Shown in pieces: positions 8,416 to 18,839 of a DNA stretch of 64,000 nt. The DNA is from Formosa agariphila KMM 3901 (lineage in GTDB: Bacteria; Bacteroidota; Bacteroidia; Flavobacteriales; Flavobacteriaceae). The notes beneath the pieces were generated by a model that ran no database searches, was not told the DNA's origin, and saw only the letters and a list, made by a program, of their open reading frames with translations. Positions within the stretch are counted from its first letter, which is position 1, and every line of letters starts with the position of its first letter. Position numbers and translations under genes: made by a program. The stretch covers positions 3,937,507-4,001,506 of the forward strand of contig NZ_HG315671.1 in NCBI RefSeq assembly GCF_000723205.1. Reading direction: 5' to 3'.

Positions 8416-10035
8416 ATGAAAGTAAAATATATTTGGTTAGCAGCCCTTTCCCTTACATTTGCTGCTTGTAATAACGACGATGACAACGCTATAGATGATA
8501 ATACTGTTATATATCCTGAGTTAACTGCAGGAACTGCCGATTTTTCAAATTATGTATCTATAGGAAACTCCTTAACTTCTGGATATACCGATAACTCTTT
8601 ATTTATTGCTGCACAGGAAAATTCATTCCCCAAAATGCTCTCAGAAAGATTTGAGTTAGCAGGTGGTGGGACATTTACACAACCTTTAACTAACGATAAT
8701 TATGGTGGATTAGCCGCTGCAGGAACACGCCTTCCTGGGTTTAATCCAAGATTAGTAACCACTGGAGGTTCTCCGCTATCATTAGAATCTGTTATTGGTC
8801 CAGTTACAGTAACTACAGATATTGTATTGAACAACCCTACAGGTCCTTTTAACAACATGGGCGTTCCTGGCGCTAAAAGTTTTCACCTCCTAGCTAATGG
8901 TTACGGAAATATTGCAAACCTTTCTGCAGGACTAGCAAATCCTTATTTTATTAGAATGACAGGTAGCACACCGGATGTATCTATGTTAGAACTAACCATG
9001 GCACAAAACCCGACCTTCTTTTCACTTTGGATTGGTAATAACGATATTTTAGGCTATGCTACTAGTGGCGGAGATGGATCAAACCCTATTACAGATGGCC
9101 CAACCTTCGATTATGTATACTCTACTTTAGTTAACTCATTAACATCTGCAGGAGCAAAAGGCGTTGTAGCCAACATACCGTATGTAACAAGCATTGCACA
9201 TTTTACAACCGTACCATACAATCCTTTAGACCCTACAAACCCTTCATTCGGACCATTAATTCCAACACTTAACACTGTGTATGGTGCTTTAAACCAAATA
9301 TTCGATGCGTACGGACAATCGCAACGTAATATTGTATTTACAGAAACTAGTGCAAATGCTGTTGTAATTAAAGATGAAAGTTTAAGCGATATGTCTGCTG
9401 AAATTTCAGGAGCCTTATTAGCAAGTCCAACATTTCCTGCATTTTTAGAATCTATGGGTTTACCAGCAGCTGCCGCTCCTATTGTAGCACCTTTACTAGG
9501 CTCCTTTTATGGACAAGCAAGACAAGCAACCGAAGACGATTTATTTGTATTGCCTAGTAGTGCCGTTATTGGAACTATAAATCAAACTATGGCAGATGCA
9601 TTAATAGCTCAAGGATTATCAGAAAATATAGCGAATCAATTTTCGGCTGAAGGTATAACTCTTCCGTTAGAAGATAAATGGGTTTTAATTCCTTCTGAAC
9701 AGACTGAAATAAAAACAGCTACAGATCAATTTAACAGTACAATTAAAACTATAGCAGACCAAGCAGGTTTAGCACATGTAGATGCAAATTGGGTGTTACA
9801 ACAAGTTGCAAATCCAGGAGGTTATGGTTATGGAGAATTTATATTGAACTCGAATTTAGTAACGGGTGGTGCGTTTTCATTAGATGGAGTACATCCTACA
9901 TCTAGAGGATATGCCTTAATTGCAAATGAATTTATGAAAGCAATTGACGCTACTTACGAATCGAATTTTGAGGCTTCAGGAAACTTTACGAACCTTGGAG
10001 ATTACCCAACAAACTATTCTCCTTTACTTCAATAA
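8416..10035 (+). CDS. SGNH/GDSL-hydrolase-like surface lipoprotein
   Basis: A 539-residue lipoprotein: signal ending FAAC, Cys17 or so, followed by NNDDDN, an acidic tag of the kind linked to surface export in Bacteroidota. The enzyme motifs are degenerate at block I (YVSIGNSLTSGY, with GNSL for GDSL) but keep the Ser, have block III WIGNNDILGY near 201, and block V DGVHPTSRGYALIANEF near 492 with the Asp-x-x-His pair. An esterase or lipase acting at the cell surface is the likely role. It is 10 bp downstream of a TonB receptor gene, which suggests hydrolysis and uptake of the same ligand. Confidence 0.85.
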   Translation: MKVKYIWLAALSLTFAACNNDDDNAIDDNTVIYPELTAGTADFSNYVSIGNSLTSGYTDNSLFIAAQENSFPKMLSERFELAGGGTFTQPLTNDNYGGLAAAGTRLPGFNPRLVTTGGSPLSLESVIGPVTVTTDIVLNNPTGPFNNMGVPGAKSFHLLANGYGNIANLSAGLANPYFIRMTGSTPDVSMLELTMAQNPTFFSLWIGNNDILGYATSGGDGSNPITDGPTFDYVYSTLVNSLTSAGAKGVVANIPYVTSIAHFTTVPYNPLDPTNPSFGPLIPTLNTVYGALNQIFDAYGQSQRNIVFTETSANAVVIKDESLSDMSAEISGALLASPTFPAFLESMGLPAAAAPIVAPLLGSFYGQARQATEDDLFVLPSSAVIGTINQTMADALIAQGLSENIANQFSAEGITLPLEDKWVLIPSEQTEIKTATDQFNSTIKTIADQAGLAHVDANWVLQQVANPGGYGYGEFILNSNLVTGGAFSLDGVHPTSRGYALIANEFMKAIDATYESNFEASGNFTNLGDYPTNYSPLLQ

Positions 10036-10058
10036 TTTAAATATCACTTAAAAAACCA

Positions 10059-10084
10059 AACGTCTTCTATTTGAAGGCGTTTTT
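10059..10084 (+). terminator. Rho-independent terminator after the GDSL lipoprotein gene
   Basis: A 9-bp stem AACGTCTTC (10059-10067) pairs with GAAGGCGTT (10073-10081, one G-T wobble) and runs into a short T run. Confidence 0.75.
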
Positions 10085-10131
10085 CATTCATAAAAAAGAT
10101 AAAAACATATTTCTTTTTAAATATAAACTAT

Positions 10132-10139
10132 TATATTTG
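10132..10139 (+). promoter_or_regulatory. atpD-atpC promoter -7 element
   Basis: TATATTTG is an exact TAnnTTTG match 61 bp upstream of the atpD ATG and just downstream of a terminator, where a promoter is required. No clear -33 TTG is seen. Confidence 0.6.
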
Positions 10140-10197
10140 CAGCGCGAAAAAATAGTTATTTTTCAAGAAATTTAAGCAAAAATCTATAAACATTTAA

Positions 10198-11709
<1,512 letters not shown>

Positions 11710-11758
11710 TTGGTTGTTAGATATTAGTTAATGGTTAATAGACATTTGACCAGTAACG

Positions 11759-11784
11759 AATAACTAAAAACAAATAACTAAAAA
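11759..11784 (+). repeat. Short direct repeat in the atpD-atpC gap
   Basis: AATAACTAAAAA occurs at 11759-11770 and again at 11773-11784 (14-bp period), preceded by looser TTAGTTAATGGTTAAT-like sequence. It ends 4 bp before the atpC ATG and could influence translation of atpC, but it may be low-complexity drift. Confidence 0.5.
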
Positions 11785-11788
11785 GAAT

Positions 11789-12082
11789 ATGTATTTAGAA
11801 ATTGTATCGCCAGAGGCCACTTTATTTAGTTCGGAAGTAGATGCCGTTACTGTACCTGGTGCCGATGGAGAGTTTGAAATGCTTAATCATCATGCGGCTA
11901 TAGTATCACTTTTAACAGCTGGAACTATAAAAATTAAAGTACATAGTCAGCCACATTTAGAGTACAACGCATTACATCCAGAAGTTACTCCACATGTATC
12001 AGACAATAAAACATTAACGCTTAATATTAAGTCTGGAACTTTAGAAGCTAAAGACAATAAAATTATAATCTTAGCCGATTAA
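11789..12082 (+). CDS. atpC: F1Fo ATP synthase subunit epsilon, N-domain only
   Basis: Central-stalk subunit of F1. The 97 residues cover the N-terminal beta-sandwich: MYLEIVSPEATLFSSEVDAV, then VPGADGEFEMLNHHAAIVSLL, ending TLEAKDNKIIILAD. The C-terminal helical hairpin that in E. coli (about 139 residues) inhibits ATP hydrolysis is missing, and the frame stops cleanly, so this is the natural form. ATP hydrolysis must be controlled without the epsilon hairpin. Lies 79 bp after atpD, followed by a terminator. Confidence 0.93.
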   Translation: MYLEIVSPEATLFSSEVDAVTVPGADGEFEMLNHHAAIVSLLTAGTIKIKVHSQPHLEYNALHPEVTPHVSDNKTLTLNIKSGTLEAKDNKIIILAD

Positions 12083-12102
12083 TACTTTTATTACTTATAT
12101 AT

Positions 12103-12140
12103 AAAACGCCTACTAAAATTTATTTTTTGAGGCGTTTTTT
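12103..12140 (+). terminator. Terminator after atpC
   Basis: AAAACGCCT (12103-12111) pairs with AGGCGTTTT (12130-12138) and runs into T residues. The A-rich left flank could let it serve the convergent umuD transcript as well. Confidence 0.8.
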
Positions 12141-12207
12141 GATTTACTAAAAGATTAAAGATTAATTCACCAATCAATTTAAAATCCGTATTTCCTATAG
12201 TAATAAA

Positions 12208-12648
12208 TCACACTCTTTTAATAACATTGGTCACAATGCCCCAAATCACAAAATCGTTTGCATCTGTAACCTGTATTGGGCTATAATTTGGATTTTCAGG
12301 TAGCAGCCAAATTTCATCGCCATCAACCTTTAATCGTTTTACCGTAAATTCTCCATCTAAGAAACATACAGCAATTTTATTATGCGTTGCAGATAAACTT
12401 CTATCTATTACCAACAAATCGTTATCATCTAGCCCTGCACCTATCATAGATTGTCCGCTAACACGTGCAAAGAAAGTAGCCTCCTTATTTCGTACCAACT
12501 CAGCATCTAAGGATAAACGTTCTTCTTTAAAATCGTCTGCTGGTGATGGAAATCCAGCTGAAATTCCTGAATCCACAAAAACGGCTCCAGAGTCTAGAAC
12601 AATCTCTGGTGTGAAAAAGGTTAAATTTTGAGTTTTATGTAACATCAT
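12208..12648 (-). CDS. umuD: UmuD-like autoproteolytic subunit of DNA polymerase V
   Basis: LexA/UmuD-family protein of 146 residues that on RecA-stimulated self-cleavage activates translesion synthesis. The cleavage site is Ala31-Gly32 in SAGFPSPADDF, the nucleophile Ser67 is in SGQSMIGAG, and the general base is Lys104 in FTVKRL. There is no DNA-binding domain, so it is UmuD rather than LexA. It overlaps the 3' end of umuC by 4 bp (ATGA), implying translational coupling. The order umuC-umuD is the reverse of the E. coli umuDC operon. Confidence 0.94.
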   Translation of the reverse strand: MMLHKTQNLTFFTPEIVLDSGAVFVDSGISAGFPSPADDFKEERLSLDAELVRNKEATFFARVSGQSMIGAGLDDNDLLVIDRSLSATHNKIAVCFLDGEFTVKRLKVDGDEIWLLPENPNYSPIQVTDANDFVIWGIVTNVIKRV

Positions 12649-13901
12649 TTTACAATAATAATATCGTTAATATTGGTTGTATATTTTGGAGACAAGCGCT
12701 CTTGTTTCATTTTCCATGTGCGTTGCAAATCTTGATTTCCTAATTTAATAGCATGGCCTTTATACTTTGTATTTAAAGCATCTATAACATGCATTAAAGG
12801 TTTATGTTTCGGATTTTCTGAAGCAAACAAATCTAACTGAAACGCATCGTTAGGCACTAAACCTGTAACCACAACACCAGCCCGTTTATATTTTACTCCT
12901 GGTTTAAATAGTTGTTTTACAGCAGCAACAGCTTGCGTGCTTATGAGCAAAGACGAATCTGTTGGATATGGTAAGGTAATCATTTTACTACCATATTCAC
13001 GTACTTCATTTTTTTTATGTCGATCGCTACTTAATTCTACAATAATCATATGACAACTGCTTTTCTGTTTCCGCAGTTTCTCTGCACAACTAGTAGCAAA
13101 TGTAGAAATACGTTCGATAATGTTATCGATATCAGAAAAAGTACGTTCGAAACTTCTTGTGGTTGCAATAGATTTTTTAGGAGACGGTTCTTCTAAACTC
13201 AATGTAGGATATCCTAATAAATCTTGTTTAAGACGCCATTCTACTATAGAAAATTCTTTTCTAATAAATGCATCGGAAAGTTGAGTAAAATCGAAAGCAG
13301 TATGACAATTTATTAGTTTTAATCGTCGTGCTAAGCGTCTGCCAATTCCCCAAACATCTTCAATTTTAAACCATTTTAAAGCTTTAATTCTAGAAGCTTC
13401 AGAATCAATTAAAAAGACACCTTTTGTATGCTCTGGAAATTTACGTGCAATTTTATTAGCGACTTTAGAGAGCGCTTTAGTTGGAGCAATTCCTACACAA
13501 GTAGGAATACCTGTCCATTTTAAAATGCGCGAACGCATATCGTGACCACAAGACTTAAAATCGAAGTCTTTAAAGCCTTTAAATTCTAAAAAAGCTTCAT
13601 CTATACTGTATACCTCAACATCTGGAGTAAATTGCTCTAGTATACGCATAACACGCGTACTCATATCTCCATATAACGGATAATTAGAAGAAAATACCTG
13701 AACTTTATTTGCCTTAAAAAAAGACTCATATTTAAAAGCGGGCGCACCCATAGGTAATTGCAACGCTTTTGCCTCGTCGCTACGCGCAATAACACAACCA
13801 TCGTTATTTGATAAAATAGCAATGGGTTTTCCGCGTAAATCCGGATTAAAAACCCGCTCGCAAGACGCATAAAAATTATTACAATCGACTAAAGCATACA
13901 T
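12645..13901 (-). CDS. umuC: UmuC-like Y-family DNA polymerase V catalytic subunit
   Basis: Error-prone translesion polymerase. The chosen start gives MYALVDCNNFYASCERVF, aligning with the N-terminus of E. coli UmuC; an upstream in-frame ATG at 13925 would add eight residues (MKNMYLYR). The catalytic motif YSIDEAFLEF is near residue 97, helix-hairpin-helix sequence VWGIGRRLARRL near 190, a little-finger domain follows, and the C-terminal region QLDLFAS through WKMKQERLSPKYTT matches the DUF4113 tail of UmuC. The gene is 57 bp downstream of the NagX-like gene and is followed by overlapping umuD. Confidence 0.94.
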   Translation of the reverse strand: MYALVDCNNFYASCERVFNPDLRGKPIAILSNNDGCVIARSDEAKALQLPMGAPAFKYESFFKANKVQVFSSNYPLYGDMSTRVMRILEQFTPDVEVYSIDEAFLEFKGFKDFDFKSCGHDMRSRILKWTGIPTCVGIAPTKALSKVANKIARKFPEHTKGVFLIDSEASRIKALKWFKIEDVWGIGRRLARRLKLINCHTAFDFTQLSDAFIRKEFSIVEWRLKQDLLGYPTLSLEEPSPKKSIATTRSFERTFSDIDNIIERISTFATSCAEKLRKQKSSCHMIIVELSSDRHKKNEVREYGSKMITLPYPTDSSLLISTQAVAAVKQLFKPGVKYKRAGVVVTGLVPNDAFQLDLFASENPKHKPLMHVIDALNTKYKGHAIKLGNQDLQRTWKMKQERLSPKYTTNINDIIIVK

Positions 13902-13947
13902 GCGATAAAGGTACATGTTTTTCATATATTTTATTCGCCTGCGTCTT

Positions 13948-13959
13948 ACATTAGAATGT
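13948..13959. promoter_or_regulatory. Inverted repeat upstream of umuC
   Basis: ACATT-AG-AATGT is a perfect 5-bp inverted repeat with a 2-bp spacer, located 46 bp before the chosen umuC start and touching the stop codon of the upstream gene. Placement fits a LexA-type operator, but the consensus for this genus is not known to me. Confidence 0.25.
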
Positions 13960-15050
13960 TAAACCTTAATAAAAATATTCTTTCTATATAAATAATACCC
14001 CAAGCCTAAATAACATAAAACAACAGTTAAAGCATACAATAATGAAGAAAAGTTTGCAGCTAACGCATCGTGAACGAATAAGGTCTGATACAACCAAGAA
14101 TGTATGTTTTTACCCACACCTACAGGAATTTTATAAAATATTTTACTAATTAAGCTAGATAGAAAATAGACTGTAATTGCGTTCATACCCGCATATTTAA
14201 AGAGTGCACCAAAATGCCAACCTTTAACATCGACTATATAATAAATTAGTCCTAATATCATGGTCCCCATACCCGCAGTAACAAGAACAAAACTACTGCT
14301 CCAGAGTGCTTTGTTTATAGGAAAAACTAAATCCCATAAATATCCTAAAAGCACACCAACCAAGCCCATTGCTACAAGTTTTATAGCTTTATAGGTCGTC
14401 TCCGAATCTAAAAACTTCCCTACTAGCACACCTAAAATACTGGTTACAATTGCTGGAAATGTTCCTAAAATACCTTCAGGATCATAATCGGGTTTCCACA
14501 TATGCTTTCCTAAAACTTTTAAATCGATATAATTAGACCAATTATTCGGAGCTCTGTCAAAAGTTGGTAAGGTACCATCTGGAAACGGTACAAATCCTAA
14601 AAACATCCAATATCCTAGCAAAACAGTGATTGAAATTCCGATTAAAGTTTTCCAATTACAATTAAGATATAACCAAGCTGTAACAAAAAATACTATTCCT
14701 ATGCGTTGCAGTACACCTGGAATTCTAATTGTTTCTAAAGCTTCGAAAAATGGCGGTATTGGAGTAAATAATTTTAAAAACAACCCCAAACCAATGAGTT
14801 TTAAACTTCGAACAGCTACTTTTTTATAAACGTCTACAGAAGCCGTTTTATTCTTATAGGCGTAATAGATTGAAATTCCGACAATAAATAAAAAGAATGG
14901 AAAAATTAAATCTGTAGGTGTTAACCCATGCCAATCGGCATGTAAAAGTGGCGCATACACATTACCCCAATCTCCGGGTGTGTTTACTAAAATCATCGCG
15001 GCAATGGTAATGCCGCGAAGTAGGTCTACAGATTCAATACGTTGTTTCAT
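13959..15050 (-). CDS. NagX-like multi-spanning membrane protein (HGSNAT/DUF5009 acyltransferase-like)
   Basis: A 363-residue integral inner-membrane protein with about ten hydrophobic segments. The N-terminus RIESVDLLRGITIAAMILVN and the following WHGLTPTDLIFPFFLFIVG are hallmarks of the heparan-alpha-glucosaminide N-acetyltransferase-like family. Bacterial members called NagX occur in GlcNAc gene clusters, where they are suggested to acetylate or help import glucosamine sugars. Here the gene starts 4 bp after the NagP-like transporter gene, supporting that role by context. The enzymatic reaction has not been shown from sequence. Confidence 0.85.
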   Translation of the reverse strand: MKQRIESVDLLRGITIAAMILVNTPGDWGNVYAPLLHADWHGLTPTDLIFPFFLFIVGISIYYAYKNKTASVDVYKKVAVRSLKLIGLGLFLKLFTPIPPFFEALETIRIPGVLQRIGIVFFVTAWLYLNCNWKTLIGISITVLLGYWMFLGFVPFPDGTLPTFDRAPNNWSNYIDLKVLGKHMWKPDYDPEGILGTFPAIVTSILGVLVGKFLDSETTYKAIKLVAMGLVGVLLGYLWDLVFPINKALWSSSFVLVTAGMGTMILGLIYYIVDVKGWHFGALFKYAGMNAITVYFLSSLISKIFYKIPVGVGKNIHSWLYQTLFVHDALAANFSSLLYALTVVLCYLGLGYYLYRKNIFIKV

Positions 15051-15054
15051 TATC

Positions 15055-16395
15055 CTATGCTTTTTTTAATCCAACTTTATGTCCGTACACGGCATAAAAT
15101 AGAATAAACACATAACACGGAATTAAAATCCAATATCCTGAAGTTGCAGAGTTAGCCATAGCTGTCGCTTGATCTACACCTTGAGTCATTAATTCCTCTT
15201 TTTTACCATCGACTAATAAACCATATAATGGCGGAATAATAGCTCCCCCAGAAATAGCCATAACTAATAAGGCCGAAGCTGTTTTAGTAAATTTACCCAT
15301 ACCTGTTAACGCTAAAGGCCAAATTGCTGGCCAAACTAGAGCATTCGCAATACCTAAAGCTGCAACGAATAATACTGAAGTAAATCCGGTAGTATTTAAA
15401 ATACAAAGTGAGAAAATAATTCCTAGAATAGCACTAACTTTTAAAGCCAACACTTGACTTACATATTTAGGAATTAAAAACACACCCAACGCATAAGTTG
15501 CTACCATAGCTAACAATGTCATTAGCGTGAACGATTTGGCTTCTTCACCAGGCATTCCAAGAGATAATCCGTAAGAAATAATAGTATCTCCGGCAATAAC
15601 TTCTGCACCTACATACACGAATAAAGCAAGTACACCTAACCATAAATGTGGAAATTGAAAGATGCTTGTCTTTTTTACAATTACTGATCCAGATGTAGCT
15701 TCTTCTTCAACCTCTTCGGCCTCAACATGTGGTAACGGCGCTTTTGTAATTAACGCCGCAAGTATAAATAACACAACAGCCATAATAATATACGGCGTTA
15801 CAACGCTATCGGCCATTTCGTTAAGCAACGTTGTTTTTTCATCTAAAGACACTCTGGTTAATCTTTCATTAATTTCATCGATACCAGATAATAAAATTGC
15901 ACCAAAAATTAAAGACCCTAAAGCACCTGCTATTTTATTTGCAATTCCCATAATAGCAATACGTTTAGCAGCACTTTCCATAGGCCCTAATATTGTTATA
16001 TACGGATTAGAAGCAGTTTGCAACAATGTCATTCCCAAACCTTGAATAAAGATTCCGGTTAAAAACAAGGTATACGTTCTAGCTTCGGCAGCAGGAATAA
16101 AAACCAAGGCACCAACACCCATAACAGCTAAACCTAAAGACATTCCTTTTTTATAGCCTACTTTTCCTATAATATAAGAGGCTGGTAAAGCCATAACAAC
16201 AAATGAAATATAAGATGCTGAAGCTACTAAATACGATTGCGCATCTGTAAGCTCGTTTATGGTTTTCATGAAAGGGATTAAGGCACCGTTAATCCAAGTA
16301 ACAAATCCGAAAATGAAGAACAATCCGGCAATAATTAGTATAGGCACTAAAGAAGTATTCTTCTGTGCCGCGTGTGTTTCTGCGGTTTTAGACAT
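15055..16395 (-). CDS. nagP: Sugar MFS transporter, FucP/NagP type (probable GlcNAc permease)
   Basis: A 446-residue, 12-segment major facilitator of the FucP family. Visible family features are FGFVTWINGALIPFMKTINEL at the first helix, QTASNPYITILGP near 126, and NALVWPAIWPLALTGMGKFT near 352 (each a typical FucP/NagP segment). The specificity for N-acetylglucosamine is inferred from its place between a regulator pair and the NagX-like gene, and from the divergent chitin-oligosaccharide genes. The symbol is given on that context; a fucose or other sugar permease is the alternative. Confidence 0.8.
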   Translation of the reverse strand: MSKTAETHAAQKNTSLVPILIIAGLFFIFGFVTWINGALIPFMKTINELTDAQSYLVASASYISFVVMALPASYIIGKVGYKKGMSLGLAVMGVGALVFIPAAEARTYTLFLTGIFIQGLGMTLLQTASNPYITILGPMESAAKRIAIMGIANKIAGALGSLIFGAILLSGIDEINERLTRVSLDEKTTLLNEMADSVVTPYIIMAVVLFILAALITKAPLPHVEAEEVEEEATSGSVIVKKTSIFQFPHLWLGVLALFVYVGAEVIAGDTIISYGLSLGMPGEEAKSFTLMTLLAMVATYALGVFLIPKYVSQVLALKVSAILGIIFSLCILNTTGFTSVLFVAALGIANALVWPAIWPLALTGMGKFTKTASALLVMAISGGAIIPPLYGLLVDGKKEELMTQGVDQATAMANSATSGYWILIPCYVFILFYAVYGHKVGLKKA

Positions 16396-16441
16396 GATGT
16401 TTTAGTAAGTAATTATTTAATTAATATGTAGTTGTTTTAAT

Positions 16442-17155
16442 TTAAGAATCTTCATTTTTAAAGATACGCTCACGTGCAATTTTTACGTAATTCCTCCCAA
16501 TTGGGATTCTACGATTAGCAATTTCAATAGTATTTCCTTCTACCGATTTAATTTTATTTATAGAAATGGTATAAGACCGATGTACGCGTAAAAAGTTAGA
16601 TTGTGGTAACTCTTCGGAAATAGCGGTTAAAGATTTATGAACCACATAATCTCCTAAAGAGGTTATCACTTTAATGTAATCTTTAAGGCTTTCTATATAG
16701 AGAATATCATTTAAGTTCACCTTAATTAACTTCTTACTTACCTTAAGAAAAATATGAGGTTCTTGTTGTAAGTTTAATTCTGAAGTTGCATTTGTTATAT
16801 AAGCCTGCTGGTAGACCTTATTCATGGTTTTTAGAAAGCGATTAAACGGAATAGGTTTCACTAAATAATCTAACACATTTAACTCGAAACTTTTTACTGC
16901 ATATTCGCGATAGGCTGTGGTAAAAACTATTAAAGGTTTATAACTTAGGTTTTCAATAAAGGCAAAACCACTTAATTGTGGCATATTAATATCTAAAAAA
17001 ATGACGTCGATTTTTTCTTGTTCAATAATAGGATATGCTTTTAAAGGATTATTAAAAGTCGCCACGATTTCTATGTGATCGAAATTCTTTAAATGATCCT
17101 CTATAACTTTAATTGCTAGAGATTCGTCGTCAATTATTAAGCATTTAATTTTCAT
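16442..17155 (-). CDS. LytTR-family response regulator
   Basis: A 237-residue two-domain regulator. The receiver domain spans about 1-120, with acidic pocket IIDDES and phospho-acceptor Asp55 in VIFLDINMP, plus Thr in FTTAY and Lys in VKPIPF. The LytTR DNA-binding domain spans about 130-235 (FLKVSKKLIKVNLNDILYIE, then FLRVHRSYTISINKIKSVEG). It overlaps the kinase gene by 4 bp, so the two are translationally coupled. Likely target: the 47-bp duplicated block between this operon and susC, whose GTT-centred repeats resemble LytTR sites. Bacteroidota polysaccharide loci more often use hybrid two-component or ECF systems. Confidence 0.95.
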   Translation of the reverse strand: MKIKCLIIDDESLAIKVIEDHLKNFDHIEIVATFNNPLKAYPIIEQEKIDVIFLDINMPQLSGFAFIENLSYKPLIVFTTAYREYAVKSFELNVLDYLVKPIPFNRFLKTMNKVYQQAYITNATSELNLQQEPHIFLKVSKKLIKVNLNDILYIESLKDYIKVITSLGDYVVHKSLTAISEELPQSNFLRVHRSYTISINKIKSVEGNTIEIANRRIPIGRNYVKIARERIFKNEDS

Positions 17156-18252
17156 CGAATGGGAATTTTTAAAAACAGGTTATATGTATTATCCCTAATA
17201 GTAGTTTCTAATACATAATTGCTACCAAACAATAAATTTAATCGCCGCTTGGTGTTTGCAATACCTATACCTTGTTCGTTTGTAATATCGGAATTAGAAT
17301 TGAAACTATTCACTAAATTAAACTCTAAATAATCTTTTCCTTTGACTTCAAAACTCATTGCCACCGTTACTTTGTCACTATTTTTTAATCCATGCTTAAA
17401 ACTATTTTCTATAAACGTTAAAAACAGTAATGGCGGCACCTCAACATCTTCAATATTTCCAGTGATGTCTGTTTCAAATTCTATACTATCGTTAAAACGC
17501 AAACGGGCAATATCTATAAAGTTATTAATATGATTTATTTCTTCAAACAAATCGGCTTTAGAACTATTAACTTCATATAGCACATATTGCATCATATCTG
17601 ATATTTTTATCACCAATTGCGGAGCATTATCAGACTTAGATAAGGTTAGCGCATATAAATTATTTAAGGTGTTAAAAAAGAAATGTGGCTGAATCTGTGT
17701 TCGTAAATATTTAAGCTCTGTACTTAACTGTAACTTTGCTAAAGCTTCATTACGTTGCTTTTCTATACTCCAATCGATAAGCAATTTTATAGCAGACACA
17801 AACCCGATAACATATAATTCGCCTAAAACCACGGCCACTATATGGTTTAGTTCTAAAAACTGTCCAGAACTCCCTGCCTCTGGCCAAATATTTTTGGTTA
17901 CTAAAACGTAATTTAATCCCGTTCTTACCAAATACACCATGGCCAACATAAATATCAGCCAGAACAAATAACTCCAATAGCGCTTACGCAACACTAATTT
18001 CGGAATTAATATATATACATTAATATAAACTACTATAATATGTATAGGGAACTCTATTAAATTGGATTTCAACGAATACCAATAATCATTAAAGTAACTT
18101 CCCCACCTTATGACATTAAACATAAAGTATCCCAACCAAAATAGGATGTGATATTTTACTGAAATAGATTGTTTGACATCAATTTTAAACAATGCAACGT
18201 TTTTTAGAATTCGATGATAATATTTTAAAGAAAAAGGGTAATCATTAAGCAA
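17152..18252 (-). CDS. LytS-type sensor histidine kinase
   Basis: A 366-residue membrane sensor kinase of the His_kinase (PF06580-type) family. Four hydrophobic stretches lie at about 33-48, 66-85, 93-110 and 137-158, with no sizeable periplasmic domain, then a coiled linker, the phospho-acceptor motif RTQIQPHFFFNTLNNLYAL with His190, and an ATPase domain with FIENSFKHGL (N box) near 282 and EQGIGIANTKRRL (G box). The start used is TTG at 18252; a second TTG at 18192 is the alternative and no ATG occurs before residue 44. Its upstream region carries one copy of the 47-bp block also found before susC. Confidence 0.9.
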   Translation of the reverse strand: MLNDYPFSLKYYHRILKNVALFKIDVKQSISVKYHILFWLGYFMFNVIRWGSYFNDYWYSLKSNLIEFPIHIIVVYINVYILIPKLVLRKRYWSYLFWLIFMLAMVYLVRTGLNYVLVTKNIWPEAGSSGQFLELNHIVAVVLGELYVIGFVSAIKLLIDWSIEKQRNEALAKLQLSTELKYLRTQIQPHFFFNTLNNLYALTLSKSDNAPQLVIKISDMMQYVLYEVNSSKADLFEEINHINNFIDIARLRFNDSIEFETDITGNIEDVEVPPLLFLTFIENSFKHGLKNSDKVTVAMSFEVKGKDYLEFNLVNSFNSNSDITNEQGIGIANTKRRLNLLFGSNYVLETTIRDNTYNLFLKIPIR

Positions 18253-18324
18253 TTTTAATAATATAATAGTTAATTCACAATTAAATTCACCTTTCTTTAT
18301 TTCACGAAAAACGCTTATCTACCA

Positions 18325-18380
18325 CTTAATGTTATTTATATGTTAAATCGTGTCGTTTAGATATTTAATTTCAAAATAAA
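18325..18380. repeat. Duplicated operator-like block, copy A (kinase side)
   Basis: Bases 18325-18371 are identical to 18840-18886 (47 bp), then one mismatch, then eight more matches. Three GTT-centred half-sites start their GTT at 18331, 18342 and 18355, about one helical turn apart, resembling LytTR-type direct repeats. The copy lies 73 bp upstream of the kinase start. Just after it, TAAATTTG at 18377-18384 matches TAnnTTTG on the plus strand, but no gene follows. Confidence 0.9.
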
Positions 18381-18691
18381 TTTGAGGAAAGTAAACATGA
18401 ATCAAACACCTGAGATTTAACACTAAAGGTTTTGTTTATAGTTAAGAAGTAATAAAAACAAATTCACCCTAAATACAGAAAGACTAAAACTAGAAAACAT
18501 ATTTTTTTTAGAATCACAAAAAGGCTTCCTCTAATTATTAGAGTCTTACAATTGAGCAATGCAACACACAAAAAAACACTAGACATCTAATTATCAACAA
18601 CTACACAAACTGCTTATTAATAGAATTACAATTAATATAATAAACCTCAACTTGAATATGCTGTACTCATATTAGGCGAACAATACACCTA

Positions 18692-18770
18692 ACATCAATT
18701 TAAAATAATTCAACGTTTTTAGTTATTTCATAATAATACTTCAACAAAAAGACTAAATATTAAAAAAATT
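18692..18770 (-). pseudogene. Decayed copy of the kinase gene 5' end
   Basis: This stretch aligns, at a constant offset of 516 bp and with few gaps, to 18176-18250, which codes the first 25 or so kinase residues. The best part is ACATCAATTT and CAACGTTTTT. By eye roughly two thirds of bases agree. The frame is not kept, so it is a remnant rather than a gene. Confidence 0.55.
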
Positions 18771-18839
18771 AAACAATACCATAATCATTCTCTAACTATA
18801 TTCACCTTTTAGCATTTTATACAAAACGCTTGTCCATGG

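Noticed and set aside
15662-16045. 127-codon open frame opposite the NagP-like gene
   Set aside because: Shadow of transmembrane coding sequence; no start context and no recognisable protein.
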